A DNA stretch of 64,000 nt from an uncultured Dyadobacter sp. (GCF_946482605.1 NZ_CAMLSE010000013.1:124001-188000), one strand, 5' to 3'; positions 1-8,896 are shown, counted from the stretch's first letter. Notes: generated from the sequence alone by a model not told the origin. Numbers and translations are program-made.

Positions 1-51
1 TTTTGACTTTGCAATGTCGGGGACGGCAGTGTGTCGGGCCTTTTCCAGCAT
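1..51 (-). CDS. Partial CDS, N-terminal 17 codons only
   Basis: An ATG at 51-49 opens a frame with no stop to the window edge (MLEKARHTAVPDIAKSK). An AGGA lies about 8 bases upstream, and the start is 13 bases after the stop of the DUF1365 gene, so it looks like the next gene of the same operon. In related clusters this slot is often a second cyclopropane-fatty-acid-synthase-like methyltransferase, but 17 residues are too few to recognise a family. Confidence 0.5.
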   Translation of the reverse strand, partial: MLEKARHTAVPDIAKSK

Positions 52-64
52 GGTTTGTTCCTGA

Positions 65-928
65 TTAGGGTTTGTAGGGCCTGAAAACCTGTTTCTGCAT
101 GAAAGGGTTATCGGCTTTCCGTATGAAACGCAGTCTGCGCGTCCAGAGCAGGAACGCCTGCCAGTGGATCATCGCGATGACTTTGAGGGTGATCAATGGA
201 AATGAGAAAAAGAAATACAGCAGATTTGCATCTGTCAATTGCTTTCGCTGGCCTTTCAGCGAGCTTAAAAACAGCAGGTTACCGTCCTGGTCATAGTCGT
301 TGATATGCACATGGAGGGCTTCATCGGGTATCGAAAGTTTGAAATGGAAACGGGTATCCAGAGCCATGAAGGGTGAAACGAAAAATTCCTTGGGCGTATT
401 TAGTTCAAAGCGTTGGTTGTTCAGCTGTCCGGCGCCGAGGAAATAGGGCTTCATTTCTCCGAATGTGTTACCCACCTCCACGACGGCACATAACGGGCGT
501 TCGTACTCGTCGTAGCAATAATAGAAAGAGACGGGATTGAACTGATAGCCGAGTGTGCAAAGGTTGGTCAGCACCATGATACGCCCTGTCCCGATCGCAA
601 CGCCATTCTCGGCCAGGTAGGTGGTCAGCTGTTCCCGGATGTTCCGGCTGCGGTCCGGCTTTTCCCTCGGCAGCTGCAAATGGTCCTTGTCCCGGAAATT
701 GAAAATATTGAAACGGTTCCGGCTCATCCACCAAAGCTTCCGGTGCAGGTGGTCCAATTCCTCCAGATTCAGGTAAAACAGGAATATATTGTACTGAAAG
801 TAATGCGCCTTCGGGCTTAGCCGCTTGTGCATTACAGTGGCCTTGTATAAGCATGAATGGAGTGCTGTCGCTTTCATATCCTGATATACGATGTTCGCAT
901 TTCTTTGGATGAGAGCCTTAGAGAACAT
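65..928 (-). CDS. DUF1365 family protein
   Basis: The 287-residue product matches my recollection of DUF1365: a KATVMHKRL segment near the start, a GYQFNPVSFYYCYD stretch in the middle, then VEVGNTFGEMKPY and an FFVSPFM block. DUF1365 proteins have no settled biochemical role. They are nearly always encoded beside an FAD/NAD(P)-binding oxidoreductase and a cyclopropane-fatty-acid-synthase-like methyltransferase, as here. The start overlaps the end of the FAD oxidoreductase gene by 11 bases, which suggests translational coupling. A hydrophobic segment near residues 240-265 could associate with the membrane. Involvement in membrane lipid modification is inferred from context only. Confidence 0.88.
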   Translation of the reverse strand: MFSKALIQRNANIVYQDMKATALHSCLYKATVMHKRLSPKAHYFQYNIFLFYLNLEELDHLHRKLWWMSRNRFNIFNFRDKDHLQLPREKPDRSRNIREQLTTYLAENGVAIGTGRIMVLTNLCTLGYQFNPVSFYYCYDEYERPLCAVVEVGNTFGEMKPYFLGAGQLNNQRFELNTPKEFFVSPFMALDTRFHFKLSIPDEALHVHINDYDQDGNLLFLSSLKGQRKQLTDANLLYFFFSFPLITLKVIAMIHWQAFLLWTRRLRFIRKADNPFMQKQVFRPYKP

Positions 929-2177
929 TTTTGCCGGTTAATTGCGAGCAGAGGTTCACTGCGCTTGCAAACGCATCTTCATGAAAGCCGTACTTGAAAT
1001 AACTGCCGCAGAAGTAGATCGGCCCGCCGGCATTCAATACGTTGAGCTCCGCTTGTGCGTTAATGGCCGGAATGTCGAACAGCGGGTGTTCATAGTCGAT
1101 TTCACGAATGATTTTCCGGTGATCCAGGTCGTCCTGCGGGTTAATGGACAGGAAGTAGTTTTCCTGATCTGAAACGTTCTGGAGGCGGTTCATCCAATAA
1201 ATGGTGCTGGGTCTCAGACGCTCGTTTTCGCGGGTAATGCGGTAGTTCCAGCTGCTCCATGCCAGCTTTTTCCCGGGCATTATCGCCGCATCGGTGTGCA
1301 GGACGGCTTTGTTGTGCTGGTATTTAAAGCAGGACAGGAGGCGCTGTTCAGCATCTGTGGGAACGTCGAGCAGGCGCAGCGCCTGGTCTCCATGGGTGGC
1401 CACGATCACCCGGTCGTAGCGCTCAGAGGTTCCGTCCGTGCATTGTACGATCACGCGACCGTCCGCACGAACCAGTTTCGCGACTTTTGCATGGGTCCGT
1501 ATCTTGTCCCGGAAAGGTGCGATCAGCAGCTCGCGGTACGACTGGCTGCCCTGATGAAGCGTATACCACTGATGCTGTGTGTCGAGTCCTAGAAATCCGT
1601 GATTTTTGAAAAACCGGACCAGTGTAACAACCGGAAAATCGAGCATTTCTTCCATCGGGGTCGACCATACTGCCGAGCTCATCGGTATCAGGTACTTCCA
1701 GAGCATATCGTCACCATATCCTTTTTCGCGTATGTACCTGCCCAGTGAATGGCCGGCGTATTCGGGGGCGTCGAGGATGGCGATGCTCTCCCGGTTGAAG
1801 CGGGCGATCTGGGCCAGCATTTTCAGGTAGGGGATGTTGAACAGGTTTTTGCGCTGCGCAAACAGGTGATTAATGCTGGTACCGCTGTATTCCAGCCCGC
1901 TGGGCTTGTGCTGCACGCTGAACGACATGTCGGTTTTCCGGATCGGGGCGTGGATCCGATCAAAAAGCTTGCACAGGAGCGGATAAGTCTGGAAACTAAA
2001 AACCATAAAACCGGTATCAATGTAAACGGGCTTGCCCCGCTCGTCGACGGTGACGGTATTGGTGTGCCCGCCTACATAGTCATTTTGTTCATAAAGGGTG
2101 ATGTCGTCGTGTGCGTTCAGGAAATGGCCGCAGCCCATTCCGGCGATTCCGGTACCTATGATCGCTGTTCTCAGCAT
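918..2177 (-). CDS. FAD-dependent oxidoreductase (amine-oxidase fold)
   Basis: The 419-residue protein begins with a Rossmann dinucleotide motif (IIGTGIAGMGCG, residues 6-17), followed by YEQNDYVGGHTNTV, the typical GG-containing flavin motif of NAD(P)-binding amine-oxidase-like proteins. The C-terminus has a GPIYFCGSYFKYGFHEDA segment typical of the second flavin contact. The family includes protoporphyrinogen-oxidase-like and fatty-acid-modifying flavoproteins. The gene lies one base after the alpha/beta hydrolase gene and overlaps the DUF1365 gene. This FAD protein plus DUF1365 plus CFA-like methyltransferase set is widely conserved. Oxidation or desaturation of an acyl chain is a reasonable guess, but the substrate is not visible in the sequence. 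Confidence 0.9.
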   Translation of the reverse strand: MLRTAIIGTGIAGMGCGHFLNAHDDITLYEQNDYVGGHTNTVTVDERGKPVYIDTGFMVFSFQTYPLLCKLFDRIHAPIRKTDMSFSVQHKPSGLEYSGTSINHLFAQRKNLFNIPYLKMLAQIARFNRESIAILDAPEYAGHSLGRYIREKGYGDDMLWKYLIPMSSAVWSTPMEEMLDFPVVTLVRFFKNHGFLGLDTQHQWYTLHQGSQSYRELLIAPFRDKIRTHAKVAKLVRADGRVIVQCTDGTSERYDRVIVATHGDQALRLLDVPTDAEQRLLSCFKYQHNKAVLHTDAAIMPGKKLAWSSWNYRITRENERLRPSTIYWMNRLQNVSDQENYFLSINPQDDLDHRKIIREIDYEHPLFDIPAINAQAELNVLNAGGPIYFCGSYFKYGFHEDAFASAVNLCSQLTGKNVL

Positions 2178-2178
2178 G

Positions 2179-3309
2179 TTATCGGGTGACTGTATTTAGA
2201 AAATAGGATACGGCGTAGGTGGAAAGTTGTCCACCCGGGCCATTGATGCTGTAATCGAAGCCGTGCGTCGCCCAGGGGAGCGTCAGCAGGTAATGCCTTA
2301 CGTGGTGCCCTGCCAGTTTCTGATTCAGCCGTCGGCTGTGCTCATAGTCGACGAGCACGTCGTTTTTGCCGTGAATGAGTAAGGTAGGCGGTGATAGCGG
2401 TGTGACGAAACGAATGGGGGAGCTGTCTTCGTATTGCTTCACAAAGCGGTCGTAAGGCCCGCCCAGATAGTCTTCCATTACCTTTCTGGAATCCATGATC
2501 AGCGGATTCGATGGAATGGAATACCCCCAGACCATATCGGCAGGCCCGTAAAAGTCAATTACACCTTTGATTGACGGATCATGCAGCGTATAAGCAGCGA
2601 GTAATGCGATCTGCGCCCCCGCGGAACGTCCGAGCAGGACAAATCGGCTGGTGTCGATCTGCCAGGCTTCCGATTGGGTGCGAAGAAACCGGATGGCCTG
2701 CTTCACATCTTCCACAGGTGCGGGTGACTGCGCTTGTGGTGCCAGCCGGTAGTTGATCGCCGCCACATGATACCCCTGCATAGCCAGAATGCTGTTCAAT
2801 TCGGGTAGTTGCGTGTTGTCCCCGCTTTTCCATGAACCCCCATGCACCACGATGACACACGGCTTCGGACCTTTATACACCGACGGATAGAAATCGAGTG
2901 AAAGTGGTTTTACGCTGTCATTACAGTATATTTTACGTTGATAAGGGAAAGGTTTAACATTGTTAAATAATCTAACAATATCAAATGGACTTGTCGAAAG
3001 CAGGCGTACTGGTCTGAGCGCCGGGCCGAATGCCTCTGACAACCCATGAGTTAGCGTCCGCTTCATCATACCGGCGCGTATTACCGGCGTGCAGAAAAGG
3101 ATCAGCGCTCCCGCCAGCAGGATCATGCATGCAAACGGGTAAGTACTGCTCCGGATGTTCAGAAGCAGCAACACGACCGTGATCGCAACCGGGAGCCAGG
3201 GAAATTCATCGATCATGATCGCAAGCAGCCAGAACGGGTAAGCCGGTGCAGGGAATATCGTGAGCAGCGATATGAGGAAAAGCGCGACGCAGAGAATCAG
3301 CTTAGGCAT
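2179..3309 (-). CDS. Membrane-anchored alpha/beta hydrolase (esterase/lipase-like)
   Basis: Residues 1-80 contain about three hydrophobic segments, so the protein is probably membrane anchored. The rest is an alpha/beta hydrolase of the BD-FAE/hormone-sensitive-lipase type: an HGGSW oxyanion-hole motif near residue 156, the nucleophile elbow GRSAG near 227 (Ser 229), an Asp in HGKNDVLVDY, and a His in WATHGFDY near the end. All three catalytic residues are therefore present. The start overlaps the end of the CFA-like methyltransferase gene by 8 bases, and the stop is one base from the FAD gene. It may act on an ester-linked lipid in the membrane, but no substrate can be read from the sequence. 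Confidence 0.88.
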   Translation of the reverse strand: MPKLILCVALFLISLLTIFPAPAYPFWLLAIMIDEFPWLPVAITVVLLLLNIRSSTYPFACMILLAGALILFCTPVIRAGMMKRTLTHGLSEAFGPALRPVRLLSTSPFDIVRLFNNVKPFPYQRKIYCNDSVKPLSLDFYPSVYKGPKPCVIVVHGGSWKSGDNTQLPELNSILAMQGYHVAAINYRLAPQAQSPAPVEDVKQAIRFLRTQSEAWQIDTSRFVLLGRSAGAQIALLAAYTLHDPSIKGVIDFYGPADMVWGYSIPSNPLIMDSRKVMEDYLGGPYDRFVKQYEDSSPIRFVTPLSPPTLLIHGKNDVLVDYEHSRRLNQKLAGHHVRHYLLTLPWATHGFDYSINGPGGQLSTYAVSYFLNTVTR

Positions 3310-4342
3310 AGGAATGGGGTTTTTCGAACAGATAGTGGCTCACGATCCACTCATTCCCCGCGTTGAAGCTCCACAGCTCGGCGCAGGACATGAAGAACAC
3401 CCGCCAGTAAACCCACCACTTCAGGGCCTGCGATTTGCCGTAAGTCGTCTCGAAAACAGGCATGATCTGTTTTTTGTGCAGGTCCATGTTAGCCAGCCAG
3501 GCTTCCGCCGTTTTTCCATAGTGGTTGCCGCTCACATGCCAATGGTTTTTCACCGTCAGATCGTCGTTGAAATAGAACATGAGATCGTCGCTGGGCATGA
3601 CACCGCCGGTAAAGAAGTATTTGCTCATCCAGTCTGTTTCATCCACCACCTCGAAAAGATAAGCATATGCACGATGCGTGAAGATGTGAATGAAAAGCTT
3701 ACCGTCGGGTTTCAGGAAAGAGGCGACCTTGGCGAGCAACAGCTGATAATTACGCATGTGCTCAAACATTTCCACCGAAACAACCCTGTCGAAGCGTTGG
3801 TCGGTCTGGAAAGCATTCATGTCGGCAGTCAGCACGGTGAGGTTCGTGATGTCCCGCTCCGCAGCCTGGCCATCGATGTATTGTTTCTGAGTCCGGGAGT
3901 TAGAGACGACTGTGAAATTACTTTGCGGATATCGCGCAGCCATAAACAGTGAAAGGGAGCCCCACCCGCAACCGAGTTCGAGTACCTGCTGACCGTCGGC
4001 TAGTCCGGCCCGTTCACAGGTGAGTTCAAGCATATCTTTTTCGGCCGTGTGGAGATCAGCGACGCCAGGTTTCCAGTACCCGGATGAGTATTTGAGATGT
4101 TTGCCAAGGCAGTATTGATAGAATTCTGTTGGTACCTCGTAATGCTGTTCGTTGGCATCGGCGGTGTTGACCGCAATGGGGGATGCTTTGAGTTTTTCGA
4201 TGAATGAAGCTAAATGTTCCTGCTGCTGTTCCACATTGTCCTTATGCTCGCTGTCCAGCCGTTGTTGCAGGAGTTGCCTTATCCGCATTCGGATAAGGAA
4301 GTCCGGGATCAGGTCTTTTTCCAGCATGCTGTCGAGCCACAT
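3302..4342 (-). CDS. Cyclopropane-fatty-acyl-phospholipid synthase family methyltransferase
   Basis: The 346-residue class I SAM-dependent methyltransferase has motif I LELGCGWGSL (residues 121-130), an SNSRTQKQYI block, SVEMFEHM near 189-196, and the conserved YFFTGGVMPSDD segment near 235-250. These mark the CFA synthase family, which adds a methylene or methyl carbon from SAM across an acyl-chain double bond of membrane phospholipids. The N-terminal part before the methyltransferase domain is about 65 residues, shorter than in the E. coli enzyme, as is usual for this operon-type subgroup. It lies 41 bases after the DUF1295 gene and overlaps the hydrolase gene. Whether the product is a cyclopropane or a methylated acyl chain cannot be decided. 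Confidence 0.9.
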   Translation of the reverse strand: MWLDSMLEKDLIPDFLIRMRIRQLLQQRLDSEHKDNVEQQQEHLASFIEKLKASPIAVNTADANEQHYEVPTEFYQYCLGKHLKYSSGYWKPGVADLHTAEKDMLELTCERAGLADGQQVLELGCGWGSLSLFMAARYPQSNFTVVSNSRTQKQYIDGQAAERDITNLTVLTADMNAFQTDQRFDRVVSVEMFEHMRNYQLLLAKVASFLKPDGKLFIHIFTHRAYAYLFEVVDETDWMSKYFFTGGVMPSDDLMFYFNDDLTVKNHWHVSGNHYGKTAEAWLANMDLHKKQIMPVFETTYGKSQALKWWVYWRVFFMSCAELWSFNAGNEWIVSHYLFEKPHSYA

Positions 4343-4383
4343 AGATGTCGGAGGGAAATTGGTTTTTAACCTACGATGGAAGG

Positions 4384-5310
4384 TTATTGTTTGGATTGAA
4401 AATCGGGGAGATTACTCGCCTCAGTCCGCGGGAACCAGGGAATGAATGCGCTGGTTTCACGCTGGTACTGTTTGTAAAGCTCCCCCTTGGATCTGATGGC
4501 TTGTTCCTCGGTGGCGGGGATACCTGTTACGCGAAGCAGCAGGTAGAGGATGATCGCAGGACTGACTAGGCCCAGATAGCCTAATGGCGAGCTCAATGCA
4601 AACCCGGCGAAGGAAACCCATATCAACCATTCGAAAAAGTAGTTGGGGTGACGGGAATAACGCCATAGCCCGACGTTGCAAACTTTTCCCCTGTTTCCCG
4701 GATCCATTTTGAAATGTTCCAGCTGCCAGTCCGCCAGGGCTTCACCTCCGAGGGCTACCAGCCATAAGGCAGTTGCAATGTATTCAAAAACGGAGAGCTC
4801 CGCTGCCTGGTTGGCCGTTGCGATGAAAAATGGGGTGGCTAGCAGCACGTTGGACAAGCCCTGTGCCTGAAAGAACCAGAAAAGCCGTCGGTCGGCGTGC
4901 GGCGCCCAATCCTTCCGCAACTGCGCGTAGCGTCCTTCCTCTTCGTGTATGTGGGCAAGCACGCGCCTTCCCAGGTGCGTACCTAACCGTAATCCCCATA
5001 CGATCACCATCCCGCACAAAAGCCAGACGCGCTGCGGAAAGCCGTTGGCAAACCCCAGTAGCAGTAATGCGATAACCGGGAAATTGTAGGACCAGAAAAT
5101 ATCCACCACACCGCCGTTCCGGATACGGTATGCCCAAATCCAGACTACCGCCATAATCGCTGCACACGCCAGCAGGCTGAGCACAACCGGCAGCATCGCA
5201 CCAGAAAGCCCCAATGCCGCGGAAAGATTGATTGCCATGCCGGTTGTCGCAACGAGATAACCCGTGCCGATGGGGATGATACTGAAACTGGTTTGGAGGG
5301 CGGCGGTCAT
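4384..5310 (-). CDS. DUF1295 / steroid 5-alpha-reductase-like membrane protein
   Basis: The 308-residue polytopic membrane protein ends with the DUF1295 signature: LWRYSRHPNYFFEW near residue 215, and GIPATEEQAIRSKG followed by YQRETSAFIPWFP near the C-terminus. The family is related to steroid 5-alpha reductases and isoprenylcysteine methyltransferases, and members often lie beside CFA-synthase-like genes, as here. It is the first gene of the minus-strand lipid operon. Homologues often start closer to the first membrane helix, so an internal Met about 25 codons downstream (near 5235) is an alternative start. Reduction of an acyl-chain double bond is plausible by family but unproven. Confidence 0.88.
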   Translation of the reverse strand: MTAALQTSFSIIPIGTGYLVATTGMAINLSAALGLSGAMLPVVLSLLACAAIMAVVWIWAYRIRNGGVVDIFWSYNFPVIALLLLGFANGFPQRVWLLCGMVIVWGLRLGTHLGRRVLAHIHEEEGRYAQLRKDWAPHADRRLFWFFQAQGLSNVLLATPFFIATANQAAELSVFEYIATALWLVALGGEALADWQLEHFKMDPGNRGKVCNVGLWRYSRHPNYFFEWLIWVSFAGFALSSPLGYLGLVSPAIILYLLLRVTGIPATEEQAIRSKGELYKQYQRETSAFIPWFPRTEASNLPDFQSKQ

Positions 5311-5444
5311 ATTTAAGTTCTCGGCCTAAAACAGGAACATAATTTGCTATTCTGTTAATGTATACGAATTTTGGGTTCAACAAGATTGATCAAAACCCGG
5401 ATTGTGCGGACAATGCCCGGATTATCGCCTGTAACCGACTGATT

Positions 5445-7292
5445 GTGAATAAAAGCAGCGTTAAAAAGTTTTATAATTTCCTCAGATTCCGTCGGGACTT
5501 CACCCGATACAGTCTGCGGAAGGCCCGGAGCTACGAAATCATCATATTCTGGCTTAAAAGTATCCTGACCCGCACACAGTTCCTGATCTTTTCGGGTGTG
5601 CTGGTGGGCATTACCTGCGGACTGGCGGGCGTGCTGCTCAAATCGCTGGTGCATTACATCCATTACGTGATCACCTACAAGGTGCATTTCGAAGAACAGG
5701 TATTCTTCTACATTCTGTTTCCCTTTTTGGGCATTGTGTTGACCACTTTGGTGGTGATCTTCGTATTTCAGGGGCAGGACCGGAAGGGTATTCCGGCGAT
5801 CCTGTATGAAATTGCAAGAAATTCGAGTGTCGTGTCATCTGTGAAAATGTACTCGCAGATCGTCCAGAGTGCCATTACCGTCGGGCTGGGAGGGTCGGCC
5901 GGACTCGAAAGCCCCATTGCTGTCACCGGCGCCGCGATCGGGTCCAATTTTGCCCAGACCTATAAGCTCGACTATCGGGAAAGGACGTTGCTGCTGGCGG
6001 CGGGTGCCACAGCGGGTATCGCATCGGCATTCAATGCGCCCATTGCCGGGATGATGTTTGCATTCGAAATATTACTCACCGGAGTGGTTTTTTCGGATTT
6101 CTTACCGTTGGTCGTGGCCGCGGTATGCGGCAGTCTCACCTCCAAGATCCTGCTCAAAGAGTCGGTGCTTTTTCAATTCAAGACCCGTAACCCGTTCGAT
6201 TATCACAACATCCTGTTTTACCTGATCCTGGGCATTCTTTGCGGATTGTATGCCCGCTATTACGTGACGATCGCACGGTACGTTGACCAGGGTTTTCATC
6301 ATCTCAAACTCAGCCGCATTCAAAAAGCCATGCTGGGCGGAGCGGTTTTGTCTGTTTTGTGCGTCCTCTATCCGCCGCTTTTCGGGGAAGGTTACGACAC
6401 CATTAAAGCCATCACCAACGGCCAGATGCAGGAAGTGCTCCGGAACAGTTTCTTCCGGTTTATAGGGTATCACGAATGGGTGGTGATCGTGTTCGTTTTG
6501 GTGATTTGTCTGCTCAAAGCCTTTTCGGCATCCATCACGATTTTCGCTGGCGGCAATGGTGGTAACTTCGCGCCTTCGCTATTCGCGGGCGGACTCGTCG
6601 GTTATGCTTTTGCACTTCTTTGCGTACAGTTGGGGGTGACAAATGTGCCGGTCAACAACCTCGTGATCGTAGGTATGGCGGGTGTGATGAGCGGCGTACT
6701 TTACGCTCCGCTGACCGCCGTTTTCCTCATCGCGGAATCCACTTCCGGTTACGACCTTTTTATTCCGCTCATGATGGTCTCGGTCATTTCCTTTTCGATG
6801 GCCAAATGGTTCTCGTCCGTTTCTCCCGACCTGGCAAATCTCACGAGGGAGGGGAAGATCTTCACCCGCGAGCATGACCGTAATCTGCTTTCGCTCCTCC
6901 ATATCCCCGAGCTTATCGATAAGGACTTTCAGGTGATCGGCGTGCACGCGCCGGCGGAAGAACTTGCCGATCTGGTGCGTACCGGCAGGCGGAATATCAT
7001 CTCGGTTTTGGACGAAAGCGGCAAGCTGGCCGGCATCATTTCCATGGATGACATACGCCCGCTGCTGTTCAATGCAGACGCGCACAAACTGCTCACCATT
7101 TCCAACCTGACCAGGCCGCCCGTCGTAGTCATCAACGAGTTCGAGGATGTGATGAGTATCGTCAAAAAGTTCGACGAATCCGGTGCGTGGAATTTGCCTG
7201 TCGTGAAAGCGGATGGCGTGTTCGTTGGTTTCATTTCCAAGTCGGGCGTCCTCGAACGTTACCGGCAACTGCTCCGCTCGCATTCCGGCTAG
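5445..7292 (+). CDS. ClC-family chloride channel/antiporter with CBS pair
   Basis: This is a voltage-gated ClC-type protein with many membrane helices. It has a GKGIP stretch corresponding to the selectivity loop, GGSAGLESP with the gating glutamate position (about residue 155), and GGNGGNFAPS corresponding to GxFxP. The last 130 residues form two CBS domains that usually sense adenine nucleotides. A longer frame opens at an ATG at 5358, but its first 29 residues look non-coding and would leave only 47 bases for two divergent promoters. A GTG at 5445 gives an N-terminus running directly into FYNFLRFRRDF, so it was chosen, with moderate certainty. A likely hairpin terminator follows. Confidence 0.9.
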   Translation: MNKSSVKKFYNFLRFRRDFTRYSLRKARSYEIIIFWLKSILTRTQFLIFSGVLVGITCGLAGVLLKSLVHYIHYVITYKVHFEEQVFFYILFPFLGIVLTTLVVIFVFQGQDRKGIPAILYEIARNSSVVSSVKMYSQIVQSAITVGLGGSAGLESPIAVTGAAIGSNFAQTYKLDYRERTLLLAAGATAGIASAFNAPIAGMMFAFEILLTGVVFSDFLPLVVAAVCGSLTSKILLKESVLFQFKTRNPFDYHNILFYLILGILCGLYARYYVTIARYVDQGFHHLKLSRIQKAMLGGAVLSVLCVLYPPLFGEGYDTIKAITNGQMQEVLRNSFFRFIGYHEWVVIVFVLVICLLKAFSASITIFAGGNGGNFAPSLFAGGLVGYAFALLCVQLGVTNVPVNNLVIVGMAGVMSGVLYAPLTAVFLIAESTSGYDLFIPLMMVSVISFSMAKWFSSVSPDLANLTREGKIFTREHDRNLLSLLHIPELIDKDFQVIGVHAPAEELADLVRTGRRNIISVLDESGKLAGIISMDDIRPLLFNADAHKLLTISNLTRPPVVVINEFEDVMSIVKKFDESGAWNLPVVKADGVFVGFISKSGVLERYRQLLRSHSG

Positions 7293-7300
7293 CAGGACGG

Positions 7301-7323
7301 GCGTGCAGGCATTACCTGCGCGC
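7301..7323 (+). terminator. Stem-loop terminator after the ClC gene
   Basis: GCGTGCAGG (7301-7309) pairs with CCTGCGCGC (7315-7323), including one T-G wobble, around a 5-base loop. A short TTT follows. It begins 8 bases after the ClC stop codon. Confidence 0.55.
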
Positions 7324-7498
7324 TTTACAGATATGCATTAATACGGAGCAATACAGCCCGATAGCTAGCCTCGGTCATGCTGGCTTGCGACACATTCTGC
7401 TTTCATTCCACAATTATCTCAAAACTAAATTTATTCAACAAGTTGTTTTGTAATGAATTAGCTATCTATTATTATTGCATAATACTTGATGAATCAAA

Positions 7499-7545
7499 TA
7501 TATGTCAACTATAAATCAAATACATTTCAATTATATGTCAACTAT
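7499..7545 (+). promoter_or_regulatory. Paired direct repeat in the MarR 5' region (candidate operator)
   Basis: The 14-mer TATATGTCAACTAT occurs at 7499-7512 and again at 7532-7545, 33 bases apart, about three helical turns. A second short repeat, AATCAAATA, occurs at 7492-7500 and 7514-7522. The sequence is AT-rich and lies at the start of a MarR-type regulator gene, so it may be an autoregulatory operator. Both 14-mers contain an ATG in the gene's frame. Confidence 0.45.
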
Positions 7546-7969
7546 TTCTCAGGAACTCAGGCTTTTTTTGAACCTTACCATGATCCAGACTTTGACGGCG
7601 AAACGCTTCGATGCAAAGCTGGGAAGTCACGGCATAAGCCTGAACGAGTTTATGATTTTGCACCATCTGGCCAATGCCCAGGACGAAAAATTGAGGCGTA
7701 CGGATGTGGCTGAAAAGGTCGGTTTGACGGCATCCGGAATCACCAGAATGCTGTCACCGTTAGAGAAACTGGGGTATGTGAAAAGGGAGGCGAACAGCCG
7801 GGATGCCCGCGTATCGTATGTGAAACTGGCTAACGCAGGCAAGAAGATTTACCTCGAAGCCATTGCTACGGCGGAGGCGACAACGGAGCAGATCCTGGCG
7901 CCGGTGAAGACGAAAAAGCTCGACGAACTGCAAAAATTACTGGTCGAACTCGGCGCGACAATTGAATAG
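7535..7969 (+). CDS. MarR family transcriptional regulator
   Basis: The roughly 144-residue winged-helix protein has a typical MarR layout: an N-terminal dimerisation helix, a helix-turn-helix segment LRRTDVAEKVGLTASGITRML, a wing NSRDARVSYVKLANAGKK carrying the D-x-R signature, and a C-terminal helix pair. The frame could start 11 codons earlier at 7502, but that stretch is made of the direct repeat described above. The second ATG (MSTISQEL) gives a complete first helix and was preferred. No metabolic partner gene is adjacent: upstream is the ClC channel and downstream a convergent operon, so it may act elsewhere or on its own promoter. Confidence 0.88.
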   Translation: MSTISQELRLFLNLTMIQTLTAKRFDAKLGSHGISLNEFMILHHLANAQDEKLRRTDVAEKVGLTASGITRMLSPLEKLGYVKREANSRDARVSYVKLANAGKKIYLEAIATAEATTEQILAPVKTKKLDELQKLLVELGATIE

Positions 7970-8010
7970 CCGGGAACGGCGGCGGGAGATTTTCGTACAG
8001 GCCAATAAAA

Positions 8011-8041
8011 AGCCCCTGACGCGGGAAATCCGTCAGGGGCT
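8011..8041 (-). terminator. Rho-independent terminator of the sigma/GIN operon
   Basis: AGCCCCTGACG (8011-8021) pairs perfectly with CGTCAGGGGCT (8031-8041). Read on the minus strand, the hairpin is followed by TTTTTATT. It lies 24 bases after the last gene of the operon. Confidence 0.85.
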
Positions 8042-8064
8042 CGGGGGCTTAGGGGGCAGGGGGA

Positions 8065-8892
8065 TTACTTGGCCTTCCTGACGAAAATATCGCCGTTCAT
8101 ATTCTTCATCATGATCTCGCTGCCGCCGCCATTGACCTTGCCCTTTACCCAATCCTCGACGCTGACTTTATACATGCCGTCCTTGGCGGAACGGACCGCC
8201 TGCGGCACGGATTTGTCGACATCCACATCGAAGTCGCTGTAAATCTCGCCGCGGTCCGATTTGAGTTTGACATCAAACTTTGCCGTGGGCGGAAGCGTCA
8301 CATCCACGTTGCCGTTGAGGGTCGAGAATGCCATGGGCGACTTGGCATCGACCGTCTTGAAATTGGCTTTCAGCAAGCCGTTCACGGTGTTGGCAACGGC
8401 CGATCCCGAAACGTTGTTGAGCCGGATATCGCCGTTCACGTTCGTGATCTCCATTTCACCATCCACGTTCTCGATCAGGATATCGCCGTCGTTAACGGTT
8501 CCTACATTCAACGCGAATTTCATGGGCACTTTGATGTTCAACTCCATATTCGTGTTGAAGAGCTTCGAGGTAACTTTTACGACGTTTTTTTCCTCTGTTG
8601 CGGTAATGTCCAGCGAACCGTTTTTCGAGATACGTTTCATACCGTCGGCATTCTCTTTCGGTTTTTCAGGTTTGTCCTGCTTCGTGCTGGCATCGATCAC
8701 TACCTGGTTTCCATTGTACCCGGTGACGCGGATGGAGCCGCGGACGAGGTTTACTCTCAGGGTACCGGGTTTGGCGGGATCGGTTAGGGGTACGGTCAGT
8801 TGTTCTTTGAGATCGTTTTGCGCCAGCACGGGAACCGTCAGGGCAGTGCCTGCGACGATGGTAACGAGGGTCAGAATACGCGGGGTTTTCAT
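8065..8892 (-). CDS. Secreted DUF4097/GIN-domain putative adhesin, copy 2
   Basis: The frame extends upstream to 9027, but the ATG at 8892 gives a proper Sec signal peptide (MKTPRILTLVTIVAGTALTV...VLAQ), 4 bases after the stop of the preceding gene. That makes a protein of about 275 residues. After residue 90 come short beta-strand repeats with the turns G-D-I, V-N-G-D-I and L-N-G-N-V-D. This right-handed parallel beta-helix-like pattern is typical of DUF4097/GIN putative autotransporter-head adhesins. A Lys/Glu-rich insert (KQDKPEKPKENADG) lies before it. The family is periplasmic or surface exposed and of unknown function. It is last in the operon with its paralogue and an ECF sigma/anti-sigma pair. 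Confidence 0.85.
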   Translation of the reverse strand: MKTPRILTLVTIVAGTALTVPVLAQNDLKEQLTVPLTDPAKPGTLRVNLVRGSIRVTGYNGNQVVIDASTKQDKPEKPKENADGMKRISKNGSLDITATEEKNVVKVTSKLFNTNMELNIKVPMKFALNVGTVNDGDILIENVDGEMEITNVNGDIRLNNVSGSAVANTVNGLLKANFKTVDAKSPMAFSTLNGNVDVTLPPTAKFDVKLKSDRGEIYSDFDVDVDKSVPQAVRSAKDGMYKVSVEDWVKGKVNGGGSEIMMKNMNGDIFVRKAK

Positions 8893-8896
8893 TTTG

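Noticed and set aside
7485..7498. TTGAT-GA-ATCAA before the MarR gene as an FNR box
   Set aside because: The half-sites are separated by 2 bases rather than 4, so it does not fit the FNR/CRP consensus.
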